Below are positions 33,847 to 44,100 of a DNA stretch of 64,000 nt, one piece after another. Where the stretch lies: positions 25,572,172 through 25,636,171 of the forward strand of contig JAQMRL010000003.1 of the NCBI GenBank assembly GCA_035578175.1, read 5' to 3'. The notes under the pieces were generated by a model. The model did no database searches and had not been told where the DNA came from. It saw only the letters and a list, made by a program, of their open reading frames with translations. Made by a program: the position numbers and the translations under genes. The stretch comes from Catonia carolina. Its lineage: Eukaryota; Arthropoda; Insecta; Hemiptera; Achilidae. The stretch's first letter is position 1; the number at the start of each line of letters is the position of its first letter.

Positions 33847-34959
33847 ATGGCTACCGTACCAGAACTTCAGCGGCAGATAGAGGAGCTCACACTCGCCAAC
33901 CAAGAGCTCGTAGCATACAAGGACAGGGTGGTAGGGGAGCGGGAACAGCTAGCCGGAGAGGTGCAGACGCTGAGAACACAGGTGCAGAATCGGAACGCTA
34001 GCCCCGGCCGCTCTAAAAGAGACTTAGGCTTGCAGTCTCTAATAAAGGTATGGACTGGTGACGTAAGTGGTCCGACTGTAGAGGAATTCCTGGGGAATCT
34101 GGAGTTAGTGGCCAGGACCGGGAATTGGGATGACGAAGACCGAAAAACCATTTGCAGACTCAAGGTTTCTGGAGCCGCGGCGTCCTGTTTAGACGCTCAC
34201 CCCGAGTTGAACGACCGGAGGTCTAAGTTTGAACAGTATACTAAGGTACTACGAGACCGCTTCTTGGGGAATCGTGACCCGGAACGCTTCTTGCTAGCTT
34301 TGAATACCGCGAAGCAGGAACATGGAGAAGACCCGAGGGCTTTCGCCGATCGTTGCCGGAAACTAGCCGTGGAGGCTATGCCTTTGCCATCGGATGCGGC
34401 GGCGGCGCGGTGGGCGCGTGCGCAACTGGATCGCACGTTGTTGGCTGCTTTCGTTAGAGGATTGGTGGGCCCCGCTGCGGACGCCTTGCAGATCTATCCG
34501 CCCAAGGACTTGGAGGAAGCTATAGGCGTGGCTGAACGAGTGAGCCAGGTACGACCGGCACACCGACGGGCCGGGGAGATATTCGGGATATTCGGTGAAC
34601 CGCCATGTAGTAACCTTAATGCGGTCACTGCTTCGTCAACCAAGAGAGTAACATCGCCAACGCCGGGAGTGTGCTTTACCTGTGGGGGCAGGGGGCATTT
34701 CGCGCGAGACTGCGCCAACCGACAAAGACCGCCAGCGACGCGCACTGCAAGTAGAGAAGGTAGAGGGAGATTCCGGCCCCAAGATGAGCCTAGAAGTAAT
34801 AACCGACGCGGGAATTGCTTTGTCTGCGGCGTGGCTGGCCACTTTGCCGCTCGATGCCCAAGGCGGTACACCGAGCGGAGGGATCCGGGAGTGTCAAACA
34901 CATCTAAGGTGGTAGGAAACGGCGACGGGGCGGCGTCCCCAAACGAGAACGGCTTGTAG
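33847..34959 (+). CDS. gag: Element 2 Gag
   Basis: 370 residues. The N-terminal 45 residues are heptad-rich (ELQRQIEELTLANQELVAYK), a likely coiled coil. A gypsy-type capsid core follows (about 60-230, with FLGNLELVARTGNWDD and FVRGLVGPAADAL). Two CCHC zinc knuckles occur (CFTCGGRGHFARDC about 275, CFVCGVAGHFAARC about 323). It ends in TAG, with the slippery heptamer 13 bp before the stop. The start is the first ATG after the primer site. Structural protein that binds the genomic RNA. Confidence 0.93.
   Translation: MATVPELQRQIEELTLANQELVAYKDRVVGEREQLAGEVQTLRTQVQNRNASPGRSKRDLGLQSLIKVWTGDVSGPTVEEFLGNLELVARTGNWDDEDRKTICRLKVSGAAASCLDAHPELNDRRSKFEQYTKVLRDRFLGNRDPERFLLALNTAKQEHGEDPRAFADRCRKLAVEAMPLPSDAAAARWARAQLDRTLLAAFVRGLVGPAADALQIYPPKDLEEAIGVAERVSQVRPAHRRAGEIFGIFGEPPCSNLNAVTASSTKRVTSPTPGVCFTCGGRGHFARDCANRQRPPATRTASREGRGRFRPQDEPRSNNRRGNCFVCGVAGHFAARCPRRYTERRDPGVSNTSKVVGNGDGAASPNENGL
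34938..34944 (+). promoter_or_regulatory. -1 ribosomal frameshift slippery site C CCA AAC (gag-pol, element 2)
   Basis: In gag phase the codons are TCC CCA AAC, so the heptamer CCCAAAC is an X XXY YYZ site. The -1 frame is open from 34944 into pol, while gag stops at 34957. GC-rich sequence downstream could fold as the stimulator, but this was not modelled. Confidence 0.8.
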
Positions 34960-37900
34960 GGCGTCCCGACGACAAGCCAGTAACGCAAGGGACCTGCTGG
35001 GTGCCGAATGTGCGGACCGACCAGGAAGGAATTTTAGTGACCACTGAGATCGGAGGCCAGACTAGGGTGTTGTTGGTGGATACAGGATCAGAAATGTCGC
35101 TCTTAAGGGAGCCTGTCCCTGGAGTACCGCTGCAGCCAGCCCATGTAATGGCTAAGGGTGTAACTGGGGCGCTGCTAGGCATCGCCGGTTGTCAAGTGGT
35201 GGACTGCGAGATAGGGGGAGTACAGGTACGACACCCGTTCGTCGTCGCTACCATGGACACTACGAGAGATGGACTTCTAGGCCTTGATTTGTTGGAGAAG
35301 TTAGGCGCCGTAATCGATACCCGAAGTCGAAGGTTAAGCTGTAGGACGTCCCCCTCGAGTGCCGAAGTAAATGTTGCCACAGTGACAACAAGGGACACAG
35401 ACACCCAAGAGAGCCAACGAGTTAACGTCTGTAAGGAAGGAGGCGGATTTGAACAGATAATTAAATGCATCAAAAAGGTTACTATTCCCCCTTACTCGGA
35501 GATGGTATTGTCGGCGGCTATTGAGACCGCTGTGGACGAGGACATGCTAGTGGAACCGGTTGCGCAACCCCAGCCCGGCTTACGAGTGGCAAGGACGGTG
35601 AATCGAGTGCAGGGGAAGCAGGTTACAGTGAAGCTAATTAACTTGACGTCGGCGAATATTCAGCTTCCTCGGAAGCAGGAACTAGGGAGAGCGGAGCCCC
35701 TGGGACGGGAGAGACTGGTGGCCACGGTAGACTCTAGCAAGGACCTCACTGGAGAAACCAAGAATTTGAAGGCAAGCATCAAGGAGAAAACAGCCCATTT
35801 GAAGGACCCGGAGGCGAGGGAGCTGGAGGCTGTCCTATTAAAATATGTGACGACATTCGACGAGCCGGATCGAGAAGGGTGTAATCTAGAAGTAGTTCAT
35901 CGGATACCCACTGTGGATGATAAACCCATCGCCAAGAGGCCCTACCGAGTACCATACCACCTACGCCCGGTGGTGGAGGAACACCTCGCCGAAATGATTA
36001 ACCGGGGGGTAATAGAGCCTTCCCTTAGCCCGTGGTCTGCTCCAGTGGTGCTCGTCCGAAAGAAGACAACCGATGGGAGCACCAAGTACCGGTTTTGTAC
36101 CGACTTCCGGGCTCTCAACGAGGTGACCAAGGCGGACGCGTATCCATTGCCATTAATCCAGGAGACGTTGGAACATCTGGGACGATGCCGATATTTTTCC
36201 ACGCTTGACCTACACAGTGGGTACCATCAGATCCCAGTGGCGGAGGAAGACCGTGAGAAAACGGCTTTCACGACGGTAGGCGGCCACTATCAGTACCGAC
36301 GAATGGCGTTTGGGTTAACCGGCGCTCCAGCAACGTTTCAGCGGGCTATGGATCGACTACTGTCCAAAATTAAGGGAATAGAGTGTCTGGTGTACCTAGA
36401 CGATGTCATTATCTTCAGCGAGACCTTCAAGGAACACTTGGAGAGGCTTATGCATGTTTTAGAGATTTTTCAACGGGCTAACCTAAGGGTCAATTTGGAG
36501 AAGTGTCAGTTTGCCAAGGACACAGTCCAGTATCTGGGTCATGTGGTTACATCGACGGGTGTGAGGCCAGAACCGGAGAAGCTACGAGCCGTGAGGGAAT
36601 TTCCCGTGCCGACGAACCCAAGAGAAGTAAGGGGTTTCCTCGGCCTAGCGGGGTATTACAGGCGTTTTGTGCCCAATTTTGCGGATATTGCTGGGCCCCT
36701 TACCAAATTAACCAAGAAGGAGGAAAAATATAGTTGGGGGACCGAGCAGCAACGCTCCTTCCAGTTGTTGAAGGACACGTTGTGCTCCGACCGAGTGCTA
36801 ATGTTTCCAGATTTCAACAAGCCTTTTATACTGGCTACCGATGCTTCGTCCGTAGCCCTTGGGGCGGTCCTATCACAGGAAACAGACGAAGGTGAAAGAC
36901 CCGTCGCGTTCGCAAGCAGACAGCTGAATCAAGCGGAAAGGAATTACTCGACCACTGAAAGGGAGCTGCTTGCCGTAGTTTGGGCCTCACGGCAATTTCG
37001 ATGTTATCTACTGGGCCGGCGTTTCACTCTCGTGACCGACCACGCAGCACTACGGTGGATGTTAAGCCTACGAGATCCTTCCTCTCGATTGACTAGGTGG
37101 GCGCTGAGACTGGCGGAATTCGAGTACACTGTCGTGCACAAGCCAGGAATAAAACATACAAACGCCGATGCTTTGAGCCGGGCGACTATGATAGCGGGAG
37201 TAGTGAGTGACATGGATGCTGAAGAAGTGAGGAAGGAGCAAAAAGAAGATGCATGGTGCCAGGAGTTGATTCGAAACCAGAAAGGGGTAACCATTGACGG
37301 CATCATCTATTGGACCGACGGGGCGTGTGACAAAAAGGAATGGAGGTTGGCGGTGCCTCATACAATGAGGGAACGAATATTGGAGAACTGCCATAACACG
37401 CCGTGGGCAGGACACCCGGGAATAGAAAGGACTATTCTGCGAGTCAAAACGAAGTGCTATTGGCCAGGGATAACGTCCGACGTGACTAAATGGGTGCGCA
37501 AGTGCCAGCGTTGTGCAGAGCGGAAGACACCGACCCGACTGAAGGCGCCCCTGGCCAGGGCACCGGAACCTTCCAGACCTTTCGAACTAGTAGCGATGGA
37601 CATCGTGGGTCCTCTACCCAGAAGTAAAAATGGGAAACGATACCTACTCACTTTCGTGGATCACTTCACCAGATATGTCGAGGCAGTTCCTCTGGAAGAT
37701 CAAAGTGCGGAGAGCGTTGCGTGCGCCTTCGTACAACATATCATAACGCGGCACGGAGTACCTGAACGACTTCTCACCGATCAGGGGAGAAATTTTACAT
37801 CCGATTTGATGAAGGAAGTCTGCCGTCTGTTAGGGATAAAAAAGCTGCAGACGTCACCCTATCATCCGGAGGGTAACGGGCGCCTTGAAAGAGTGCATCG

Positions 37901-38885
37901 TACCCTAATAGATAGTGTTGCCCACTTCGCACGACACGATGGACGAGACTGGGATCGATGGGTTCCGTACGCAGTGATGGCCTACCGAAGCGTGCCGCAC
38001 TCGTCGACGGGGTATTCCCCATACTTTTTGCTCCACGGGCGAGAGATGGTCCTGCCCGGGGATCTGATGATCAATTCGGGCAGTTATGATGGAAAGGTAG
38101 AAGACTATCTTCACCTCTTATGCCAACGCCTGAGAAATGCCTACGAAGTAACAGTCCAGCAATCTCACCGAGCGGCGGAAGAAAGAGCCCGTGCATTTAA
38201 CCGGGATAAGGTGAGCCGAAAGTTCGAGGTAGGCGACACCGTGTATCTACACGATCCCGCGGTGAAGCCGGGGAACAGCCGAAAGTTTTTGCGTCCGTGG
38301 AAGGGGCCTTACGAGGTGATCAAAAAGTTGTCGGAGGTGAATTATCAACTCCGCGTCGGGTCGGACCGGACCGTGATCGTGCATGTAAATCGCCTGAAAC
38401 CGGGAACGGCCAGCGTCTCGAAGGAAGGAGCGCCAGCGGTGCGGCAGCGGCGGACGGCGTGCCAGCGAAAACAAGAAGATTCGGGAGTTCCGTCAAGGGA
38501 AATTGGAGACGAGGAAGCGGAAGAGGAACCATGGAGGCCGTCAGAATTCGAGAGTGATGGAGATCAGAACGAGATTAGCGATGCGGCCGCAGGGGGAAGC
38601 CGTGGAGGGTCAACTAGGGAGTCTGGAACTGACTCTGGATCGGACACGATTGAAGGCCAGGAAGAGATGGCCCAGAAGGCAGGGTCGAGTGAAGACGAGA
38701 GAGGGTGGGAGGCCTGGGATGAATTTTTCGCCGCCCCCGATAGCCCACCGGAACCGTTAGACCCTGTAAGGGAGGATCCCTCGTATCGACCCTCCCCACA
38801 AGCGAGGCGACCCGCAGTGAGATCACCATACTCGTTAAGAAGCAGGGGAGGAATTCCACGCCAAGAACAGAGTAGCAGGGACTAG
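34944..38885 (+). CDS. pol: Element 2 Pol polyprotein
   Basis: Read by -1 frameshift from gag; no ATG is needed (numbering here is from GTG 35001). Retropepsin (LVDTGSEMS, Asp27), a linker, reverse transcriptase (YLDDVIIFS, about 464), RNase H (ATDASSVALG, about 611), integrase with HHCC finger (HPGIERT...CQRC, about 797-840) and D,D35E core (MDIVGPLP about 866, TDQGRNF about 926, Glu about 962), then GPY/F (WKGPYEVI, about 1100). A tail of about 170 residues rich in Glu, Asp, Ser and Arg follows. No stop or frameshift. Integrase would insert at 4-bp staggered sites, as the GTAA duplication shows. Confidence 0.95.
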   Translation, partial: RERLVGRPDDKPVTQGTCWVPNVRTDQEGILVTTEIGGQTRVLLVDTGSEMSLLREPVPGVPLQPAHVMAKGVTGALLGIAGCQVVDCEIGGVQVRHPFVVATMDTTRDGLLGLDLLEKLGAVIDTRSRRLSCRTSPSSAEVNVATVTTRDTDTQESQRVNVCKEGGGFEQIIKCIKKVTIPPYSEMVLSAAIETAVDEDMLVEPVAQPQPGLRVARTVNRVQGKQVTVKLINLTSANIQLPRKQELGRAEPLGRERLVATVDSSKDLTGETKNLKASIKEKTAHLKDPEARELEAVLLKYVTTFDEPDREGCNLEVVHRIPTVDDKPIAKRPYRVPYHLRPVVEEHLAEMINRGVIEPSLSPWSAPVVLVRKKTTDGSTKYRFCTDFRALNEVTKADAYPLPLIQETLEHLGRCRYFSTLDLHSGYHQIPVAEEDREKTAFTTVGGHYQYRRMAFGLTGAPATFQRAMDRLLSKIKGIECLVYLDDVIIFSETFKEHLERLMHVLEIFQRANLRVNLEKCQFAKDTVQYLGHVVTSTGVRPEPEKLRAVREFPVPTNPREVRGFLGLAGYYRRFVPNFADIAGPLTKLTKKEEKYSWGTEQQRSFQLLKDTLCSDRVLMFPDFNKPFILATDASSVALGAVLSQETDEGERPVAFASRQLNQAERNYSTTERELLAVVWASRQFRCYLLGRRFTLVTDHAALRWMLSLRDPSSRLTRWALRLAEFEYTVVHKPGIKHTNADALSRATMIAGVVSDMDAEEVRKEQKEDAWCQELIRNQKGVTIDGIIYWTDGACDKKEWRLAVPHTMRERILENCHNTPWAGHPGIERTILRVKTKCYWPGITSDVTKWVRKCQRCAERKTPTRLKAPLARAPEPSRPFELVAMDIVGPLPRSKNGKRYLLTFVDHFTRYVEAVPLEDQSAESVACAFVQHIITRHGVPERLLTDQGRNFTSDLMKEVCRLLGIKKLQTSPYHPEGNGRLERVHRTLIDSVAHFARHDGRDWDRWVPYAVMAYRSVPHSSTGYSPYFLLHGREMVLPGDLMINSGSYDGKVEDYLHLLCQRLRNAYEVTVQQSHRAAEERARAFNRDKVSRKFEVGDTVYLHDPAVKPGNSRKFLRPWKGPYEVIKKLSEVNYQLRVGSDRTVIVHVNRLKPGTASVSKEGAPAVRQRRTACQRKQEDSGVPSREIGDEEAEEEPWRPSEFESDGDQNEISDAAAGGSRGGSTRESGTDSGSDTIEGQEEMAQKAGSSEDERGWEAWDEFFAAPDSPPEPLDPVREDPSYRPSPQARRPAVRSPYSLRSRGGIPRQEQSSRD

Positions 38886-39111
38886 ATGGAAGGACGAGGG
38901 TGAAACCCGCTTCATACTGGAGTCCTGGCTGGATTGAGTAGGTTAGGCCCAGTTTGGAGAGGGTGGATACTTCGTTCGTTTGCTATAAATATGGTACTAA
39001 ATTACACTACCTTGATATAATTAGAGTAAATTAATTTTATATGTAGTTTTGTAAGTATTTTGTGCGGCCCCGTAATAACCGCCACTGAGACTGAATTCCC
39101 TTTGTGTAGGT

Positions 39112-41025
39112 ATGTGCATGGCTCTGGGAGCCGGACGCCAGGTCGACAACGGAGTACTCTTCCTGGAGCGGGGAGAAATTATAATGACAGGAGACTCAAT
39201 GCGAGTGGTGGTGGAAATAAATGTGACCCGACTGACTGAGCGAAGGAGAGAGCTGCGAGCAGCCGTCGAAGAAGCCAAGGCAGTCCTTGTTGAAGCAGGC
39301 AGGAACGAGCCGAGGATGCGAGTTACCGAGAAATCCATCCAGGAAGTAGAGGACGTAGTTGCGGAAATGGAAACTGTCGGAGAGACGCTACGAGACATGT
39401 TGCCGAATGGGCGATCTAAGAGGGGCCTAGTCAACATCGGAGGGAAGATAATCAAGGTCATTTTCGGGAATCCGGATTCGGACGATCTCGACGAGCTGCA
39501 TCGTAACCTCGAGGGAATCGATCGCACCATGGCGGAGACCGTATATCTGCAAAAGGACCTCACCTCCGTAACCCGTACCCTGTCAAGGCAGGCGGAAGAG
39601 AACAGCGAGAAGATTCGACGGGTGGCACAAGATGTGGTCGCCGTGATAAAGCCAATGATGAGGAGGTTGGATGCCGTAGAAGATCGGGTTCAGCGTGCAG
39701 ATGTGATGTTACAGATGTTTATGAACGCAACCACTATCCTGGGTGGGCTGAGAGTTGCCTCCCTGCAGGGAGTGATAGATTTAAGGAATTTAGTGTTAGA
39801 TGTTCAGCGTGTTAGCGTAGAGGGTAGAATAAGTGCTACTTTAATTTCCCCTGTAGAACTAAGTAACATTGTCAGGAAATTGCAACCTGTATTGCCGGTA
39901 GGGGTAGACTTGCTCACTAGTACTGGGGTGATGGACATGTATAGATATTATGCCATGACCAAGGTATGTGCTCATTCAGTGGGACACTATATTAGAATAG
40001 TTATTGATGTACCTTTAGCCTCGCAAGGCCATTTGTTTCAGTTGTATCAAGTACGAGTGTTACCCGTGTTGGACTCTACGACTGGTGTATCGTACGTGTA
40101 CCGCGTGCCGGAGACTCATTTCATTGTTAGTGAAAACCAAGAACTCCACAGTGAATTTCCTGCAGGAGAACTAGTGAAGTGTCAGGGAAGTGGCCCGAGG
40201 GTTTGCCCAGCGGATGTCGTCTTGCTTCATCGACGAAGGACCACCTGCCTACACTCCCTATTCATTGAGTCCGAGGTGGACATCCACAATCTTTGCGAGC
40301 GTGCCGTCCTGGCTAAGGTACCCTTACCCATCTGGATTTGGAGCGAAAGAGAAGAGAGCTGGTACTTTAGCATCCCTGTTGCAGACAACCTAGTCTCGGA
40401 ATGTCAAGTGGGAGGCAGAGTCACGGTAACTAAACAAAATATTACCGGAGTGGGAAAATTGAAGCCGATTGGAAGTTGTACCTATCGCACCGATCAATTC
40501 ACCATCCTGCGACGATCCCGAGGTACAATTACAGTGGAATTAGTTCCGCCATTAGTTACTATTACCCGCTTAACCGTGGGTGTGCCAAGGACGAAACCAC
40601 TCAGCAACAGGGAAGAGAGTTGGGAAATCATTGGAGAATTGGCAGCTGAGGGTCGAACCCAACCAGGCCCTCATGGTCCAGAGGTCACCTACCGAGATTT
40701 GGAGAACGCGATCCAGCGTAGGCAGGAATATTACCAACGAGCCTGGTGGTTGACGAGCTTCCTTATCATATTGGTGGCCGTAATCTTGATCACGGCCATA
40801 TGGTGGTATCGACGGAGGACCGATGCGGAGACGAATCAAGAAGCGGAGGAGGGAGGACCCTCCATTGAGATGGTACCGTGTCCTGGAGCAACCGAGCAGC
40901 CTAGACGAGGGGACGGAGCGACACCGAGGAACCCGGAACTTCCACCCATCCAGCGGCTATCCAGGGAGGAGCGACGCAGCCTATCCCGAAGCGGTTATGC
41001 CAGTGTGGCAGTGAGGAGCGACTAG
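39112..41025 (+). CDS. env: Element 2 Env (baculovirus F-like fusion glycoprotein)
   Basis: 637 residues, uninterrupted. Furin-type RSKR at 101-104 is followed by a Gly-rich hydrophobic fusion peptide (GLVNIGGKIIKVIFG). A long heptad-rich region (about 125-210), a Cys-containing ectodomain, one transmembrane span (about 546-566, FLIILVAVILITAIWWY) and a charged cytoplasmic tail of about 70 residues follow. No signal peptide is visible at the N-terminus. The frame is open upstream of the ATG to 39079, and TTTGTGTAG at 39101-39109 looks like a splice acceptor. Env is probably made from a spliced RNA whose leader exon may supply the first residues. It would give the element infectious potential if expressed. 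Confidence 0.88.
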   Translation: MCMALGAGRQVDNGVLFLERGEIIMTGDSMRVVVEINVTRLTERRRELRAAVEEAKAVLVEAGRNEPRMRVTEKSIQEVEDVVAEMETVGETLRDMLPNGRSKRGLVNIGGKIIKVIFGNPDSDDLDELHRNLEGIDRTMAETVYLQKDLTSVTRTLSRQAEENSEKIRRVAQDVVAVIKPMMRRLDAVEDRVQRADVMLQMFMNATTILGGLRVASLQGVIDLRNLVLDVQRVSVEGRISATLISPVELSNIVRKLQPVLPVGVDLLTSTGVMDMYRYYAMTKVCAHSVGHYIRIVIDVPLASQGHLFQLYQVRVLPVLDSTTGVSYVYRVPETHFIVSENQELHSEFPAGELVKCQGSGPRVCPADVVLLHRRRTTCLHSLFIESEVDIHNLCERAVLAKVPLPIWIWSEREESWYFSIPVADNLVSECQVGGRVTVTKQNITGVGKLKPIGSCTYRTDQFTILRRSRGTITVELVPPLVTITRLTVGVPRTKPLSNREESWEIIGELAAEGRTQPGPHGPEVTYRDLENAIQRRQEYYQRAWWLTSFLIILVAVILITAIWWYRRRTDAETNQEAEEGGPSIEMVPCPGATEQPRRGDGATPRNPELPPIQRLSREERRSLSRSGYASVAVRSD

Positions 41026-41096
41026 CGTATCTGCAATGTGTGTAGTGCAGTGACAGTGGAGTAGGGAACATGGCCTGTTAAATCTGATAGCCCTTT

Positions 41097-41110
41097 CTGA
41101 GAGGGGAAAG
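41097..41110 (+). other. Polypurine tract of element 2
   Basis: GAGAGGGGAAAG lies a few bases before the 3' LTR, the expected position for plus-strand priming. Confidence 0.75.
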
Positions 41111-41113
41111 TAG

Positions 41114-42726
41114 TGTAATATTATGGGATTGAACCGAGTTATTTACTAACTAGTGAATTTTCATTTAAAATAATTTTATTTCTAACAGCGTATTTTTAAT
41201 TGTTAATTAATGTGTAATCATGTAATGTAATGAAGTGTAATCGTATAATGTAATAATCTAATAGTATAATATTGTAGGATAAAAGAATTATGTACGAGGG
41301 ACGAATTCCAGGAAATGTGTAAGCGACAAGCTGGAATGTGTCGCGTCAGCTGAGCTGGGTGTACTGGTATAGTAGGGCGGAGGTGGGGTGGAGCGCGAGA
41401 GCCAGCCAGTCGCTGTGTTAGACTCGAAGCGAGCAGTGCGAGTGAGTTGCGCGCGCCTTTTTGTAGGACAGGTACACACGAGCAACGTCGTATGACCACC
41501 CGGTATGGGCGGTCCTCGTGCTAGTACGCGAGTATTCTGGCGAATAACTGTTTAAGGCTTCCAGTGAACTCTCGGGACGTGCCGGTGGAATGGTGAGGCG
41601 GTGTAGCCTGTGGTTTTAGAACTGTATAAGTTGTGGTTGAGTGAACTGTGTGCGCTCGTGTGACCCCGGCCTAGCCAGACCGTGGAGTTGGAATACTGCG
41701 ATTGGGCCCGTTTGAGTCCCTCTTAACATACGGCCCCGAAGGTTTCGGGCGAGGACGATGGCGATATTGGCCTGGTTTTGTAAGTACCCTTATGTACCAT
41801 ACTTTAAGTGAGCAAGTCAACCGCCCCATTAGCTAGGGTCTTACCGAGAATTCATTATTATTGATGCTAATATTTTCTTTTATTAATTTTGTGAGAAGTC
41901 ATTATGTAATTACACTATTGTTGATGTTAATAGTTTCTTTTAGTAATTTTGTGAGAATTCATTATGTAATTTCATTATTATTGATGCTAATATTTTCTTT
42001 TATTAATTTTGTGAGAAGTCATTATGTAATTACACTATTGTTGATGTTAATAGTTTCTTTTAGTAATTTTGTGAGAATTCATTATGTAATTTCATTATTA
42101 TTGATGCTAATATTTTCTTTTATCGATTTTGTGAGAAGTCATTATGTAATTACACTATTGTTGATGTCAATATTTTCTTTTGTTAATTTTGTGAGAATTC
42201 ACTATGTAATTTCATTATGTTGTTGTTAATATTTTCTTTTATTGATTTTGTGAGAATTCATTATGTCAGATCATTATTGTGTTGACACTATCGTCTTTTA
42301 TTGAATTTGGTGAGAACTTATTGTGTAAGTTTTCACTATTGTTGCTGATAGTATTTTCTTTTATTGAACTTGTTAGAATTAGTATTTAATCTTATATGAC
42401 TAATCACAGTGCCTGGTGACTGTTCAGTTGATGGACAATACGGGCTAGACGAGGGAAGTAAATCTCATAATTGGATTACTTTAGTATTAGGTTATGGTTA
42501 CTTTAATAGTTTATTGGGATTGTGCCCTGTGTTCCACGACTTAGGGACTTTAAGGACCATGGTTTTATTGTGTTTAACCTTATAGATTATAATTGTAGCG
42601 TAGTTTCTGATGGCGATCAGAAGTGGTAATTTTAAGATGGAAAAATATTGTTAATAAATATATTCAAGATAAATCAAGAGTTTTTCATTGCTGTGACCCA
42701 ACCTGCCGCCACCCCGTCCGGTTACA
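41114..42726 (+). repeat. Element 2 3' LTR
   Basis: 1613 bp, 120 bp longer than the 5' LTR because of one extra minisatellite unit. Outside the array I noticed only single-base differences (for example near 42209 and 42641). It is followed by the duplication GTAA. Confidence 0.95.
41851..42230. repeat. Minisatellite in element 2 3' LTR, about three 120-bp units
   Basis: Same repeat as 33061-33320 with one more unit; the additional unit carries private changes (TATCGATTTT, TTGATGTCAATA). Copy-number change between the LTRs of one insertion points to slippage during reverse transcription or unequal exchange afterwards. Confidence 0.9.
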
Positions 42727-42730
42727 GTAA

Positions 42731-42793
42731 TATAAACTTAAAATATTTTCATTAAATATAAACTTAGAATCTTTTTTTATTTCTGTTGGCAGC
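42731..42793. repeat. Polinton subterminal repeats ATAAACTTAGAATATTTT
   Basis: The motif ATATAAACTTARAAT recurs at 13755-13775, 42731-42775, near 42890-42910 and, inverted, at 54121-54180. Both retroviruses inserted inside this AT-rich array. It ends in a good splice acceptor (TTTCTGTTGGCAG, AG at 42791-42792). Confidence 0.6.
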
Positions 42794-42928
42794 ATGATTT
42801 ACACAGTAACAATATTTTTATGTGCCGTGGCAATATTGTTCGTTTCACTGCTGTATCTGCTATACAAAATCTACACAATCTTTTTATTAAAAAATAAACT
42901 TAGTATATTTTTATTATATTTAATCTAA
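42794..42928 (+). CDS. Small single-span membrane protein of the Polinton
   Basis: 44 residues, MIYTVTIFLCAVAILFVSLL at the start, with one strong hydrophobic segment (5-24) and a Lys-containing tail. The ATG follows an acceptor (GGCAG|C ATG), which pairs naturally with the donor in the left TIR and its promoter. A diverged second copy with the same acceptor context lies at 43431. The function is unknown; a small membrane or virion-associated protein is inference. It could be missed by ORF callers because of its size. Confidence 0.5.
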   Translation: MIYTVTIFLCAVAILFVSLLYLLYKIYTIFLLKNKLSIFLLYLI

Positions 42929-43430
42929 CCATACGTCTTTTGCTTTTAAGATTCATTTTTTCTTCAATTTATAATAAGCATATTAAATTAACTCCTAAAA
43001 ATAACTAATTAACTGTATGCAAATATTTTAGGGGCTACAAATTAAAAGGTTTGTTAAGCACAAATAATACAGTAGGTATTTTAATAGATTGATGTTAATT
43101 TTCAGCAGCAACTTCCAACAAATTCCAACAACTTCAGCAACCTCATAGTAACAACCGGAACATCACCTGTATTTTAATTAATGTAAGTATAAACAAGCGT
43201 ATCCCTAACAGCATATGAATTATGTCTATCGAATAAATTTATTAAACTGTAGTCTTTATTGTATTTTCATTTTTAAGTTATGATTTAGTGTAATAACTAT
43301 GAGCGATAATTATTGTTGTTTTGAACGGCTTAAAATTGGAGGAAGAACTTGAGGGGTATAGAGTGCAGGATGATGCAATGAAGAACTTAGAATATTTAAA
43401 TAACTTACATTCTTTGTTTCTGCCGACAGC
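42929..43430. other. AT-rich Polinton spacer
   Basis: No ORF is supported. The stretch ends with a second acceptor-like TTTGTTTCTGCCGACAG directly before the diverged small ORF. Confidence 0.5.
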
Positions 43431-43508
43431 ATGATTTACATTTTTAACACAGCTTTATCTATTATACAAATTAATGTATGTACTAGAATTTTTTTTAATA
43501 AAATATAA
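43431..43508 (+). pseudogene. Diverged duplicate of the small membrane ORF
   Basis: It starts ATGATTTACA after a CGACAG acceptor, as the 42794 ORF does, but after about six codons it loses similarity and stops after 25 residues without the hydrophobic span. The shared acceptor-ATG unit shows a tandem duplication followed by decay. Confidence 0.4.
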
Positions 43509-44100
43509 ACTCAGATCTCTAACGGATGTGCTTTATAAGACAGATGAACTTTATAAGATTCTATCTACAGTCTCTAATTTCAGTATCAACTATAGCATAG
43601 TTTATACACATATTTGAATAGTTTACCACCACGTTTTTATTTATAATTAGAGCTTCCAAATTTTAATTTGTGCACTACTTTTACGTATGTATGAGTCACA
43701 TCTATCAATCAAATTATTTTGACTTCAGTATCTTTTCATTCTAAAATAATGATTTGCAACAAGTGTTCGCTGAGTATACCTTTTAATAAATATTGCCAGG
43801 CTGTAGAGTTCTAACGGTACAGTGTATAGATACTGTCTACACACGCGTTGTGTTTAGTTCCAGAACCTGATGCATCCGAGTGGACCTCCAAAAAACCTTT
43901 AAGGATGTAGAACGGTAAGTATCTGATAGTGTTAGAAAACGAGGCTAACAAATGATTTGTCATCTATAGGAAAGAGGACTTCTTGTTGTAAGCGAACTTC
44001 ATGCCCTTCTCGACTGAAAGCCTGTATTCCTCTCTGTTTCAGATATAAAAGCGTTAAGAGCGTAAAGTATTGGTGGAATACCATTCCATAAGACTAAAAG
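43509..44100. other. Polinton spacer with possible noncoding exons
   Basis: A donor-like ACG|GTAAGT at about 43912-43918 and acceptors at about 44042 (CTCTGTTTCAG) and 44118 (CGTTTCAG) bracket short stretches without long frames. They suggest a spliced 5' leader for the ORF at 44101. Confidence 0.4.

Larger units (their letters stand above)
32324..42726 (+). mobile_element. Gypsy/errantivirus-like endogenous retrovirus, element 2 (10.4 kb, GC-rich)
   Basis: LTRs at 32324-33816 and 41114-42726 (TGTAAT...GGTTACA) are flanked by GTAA at 32320-32323 and 42727-42730. A tRNA-Leu primer site, gag, pol, env and a polypurine tract are all present and uninterrupted. Coding DNA is clearly richer in G+C than everything around it, which suggests recent arrival from another genome. 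The LTRs differ by one 120-bp repeat unit and a few substitutions. It inserted 7 bp from the element 1 duplication. Confidence 0.96.

Noticed and set aside
34197..34988. Several long minus-strand ORFs opposite gag and pol of element 2
   Set aside because: GC-rich coding DNA gives long antisense frames; none shows family motifs.
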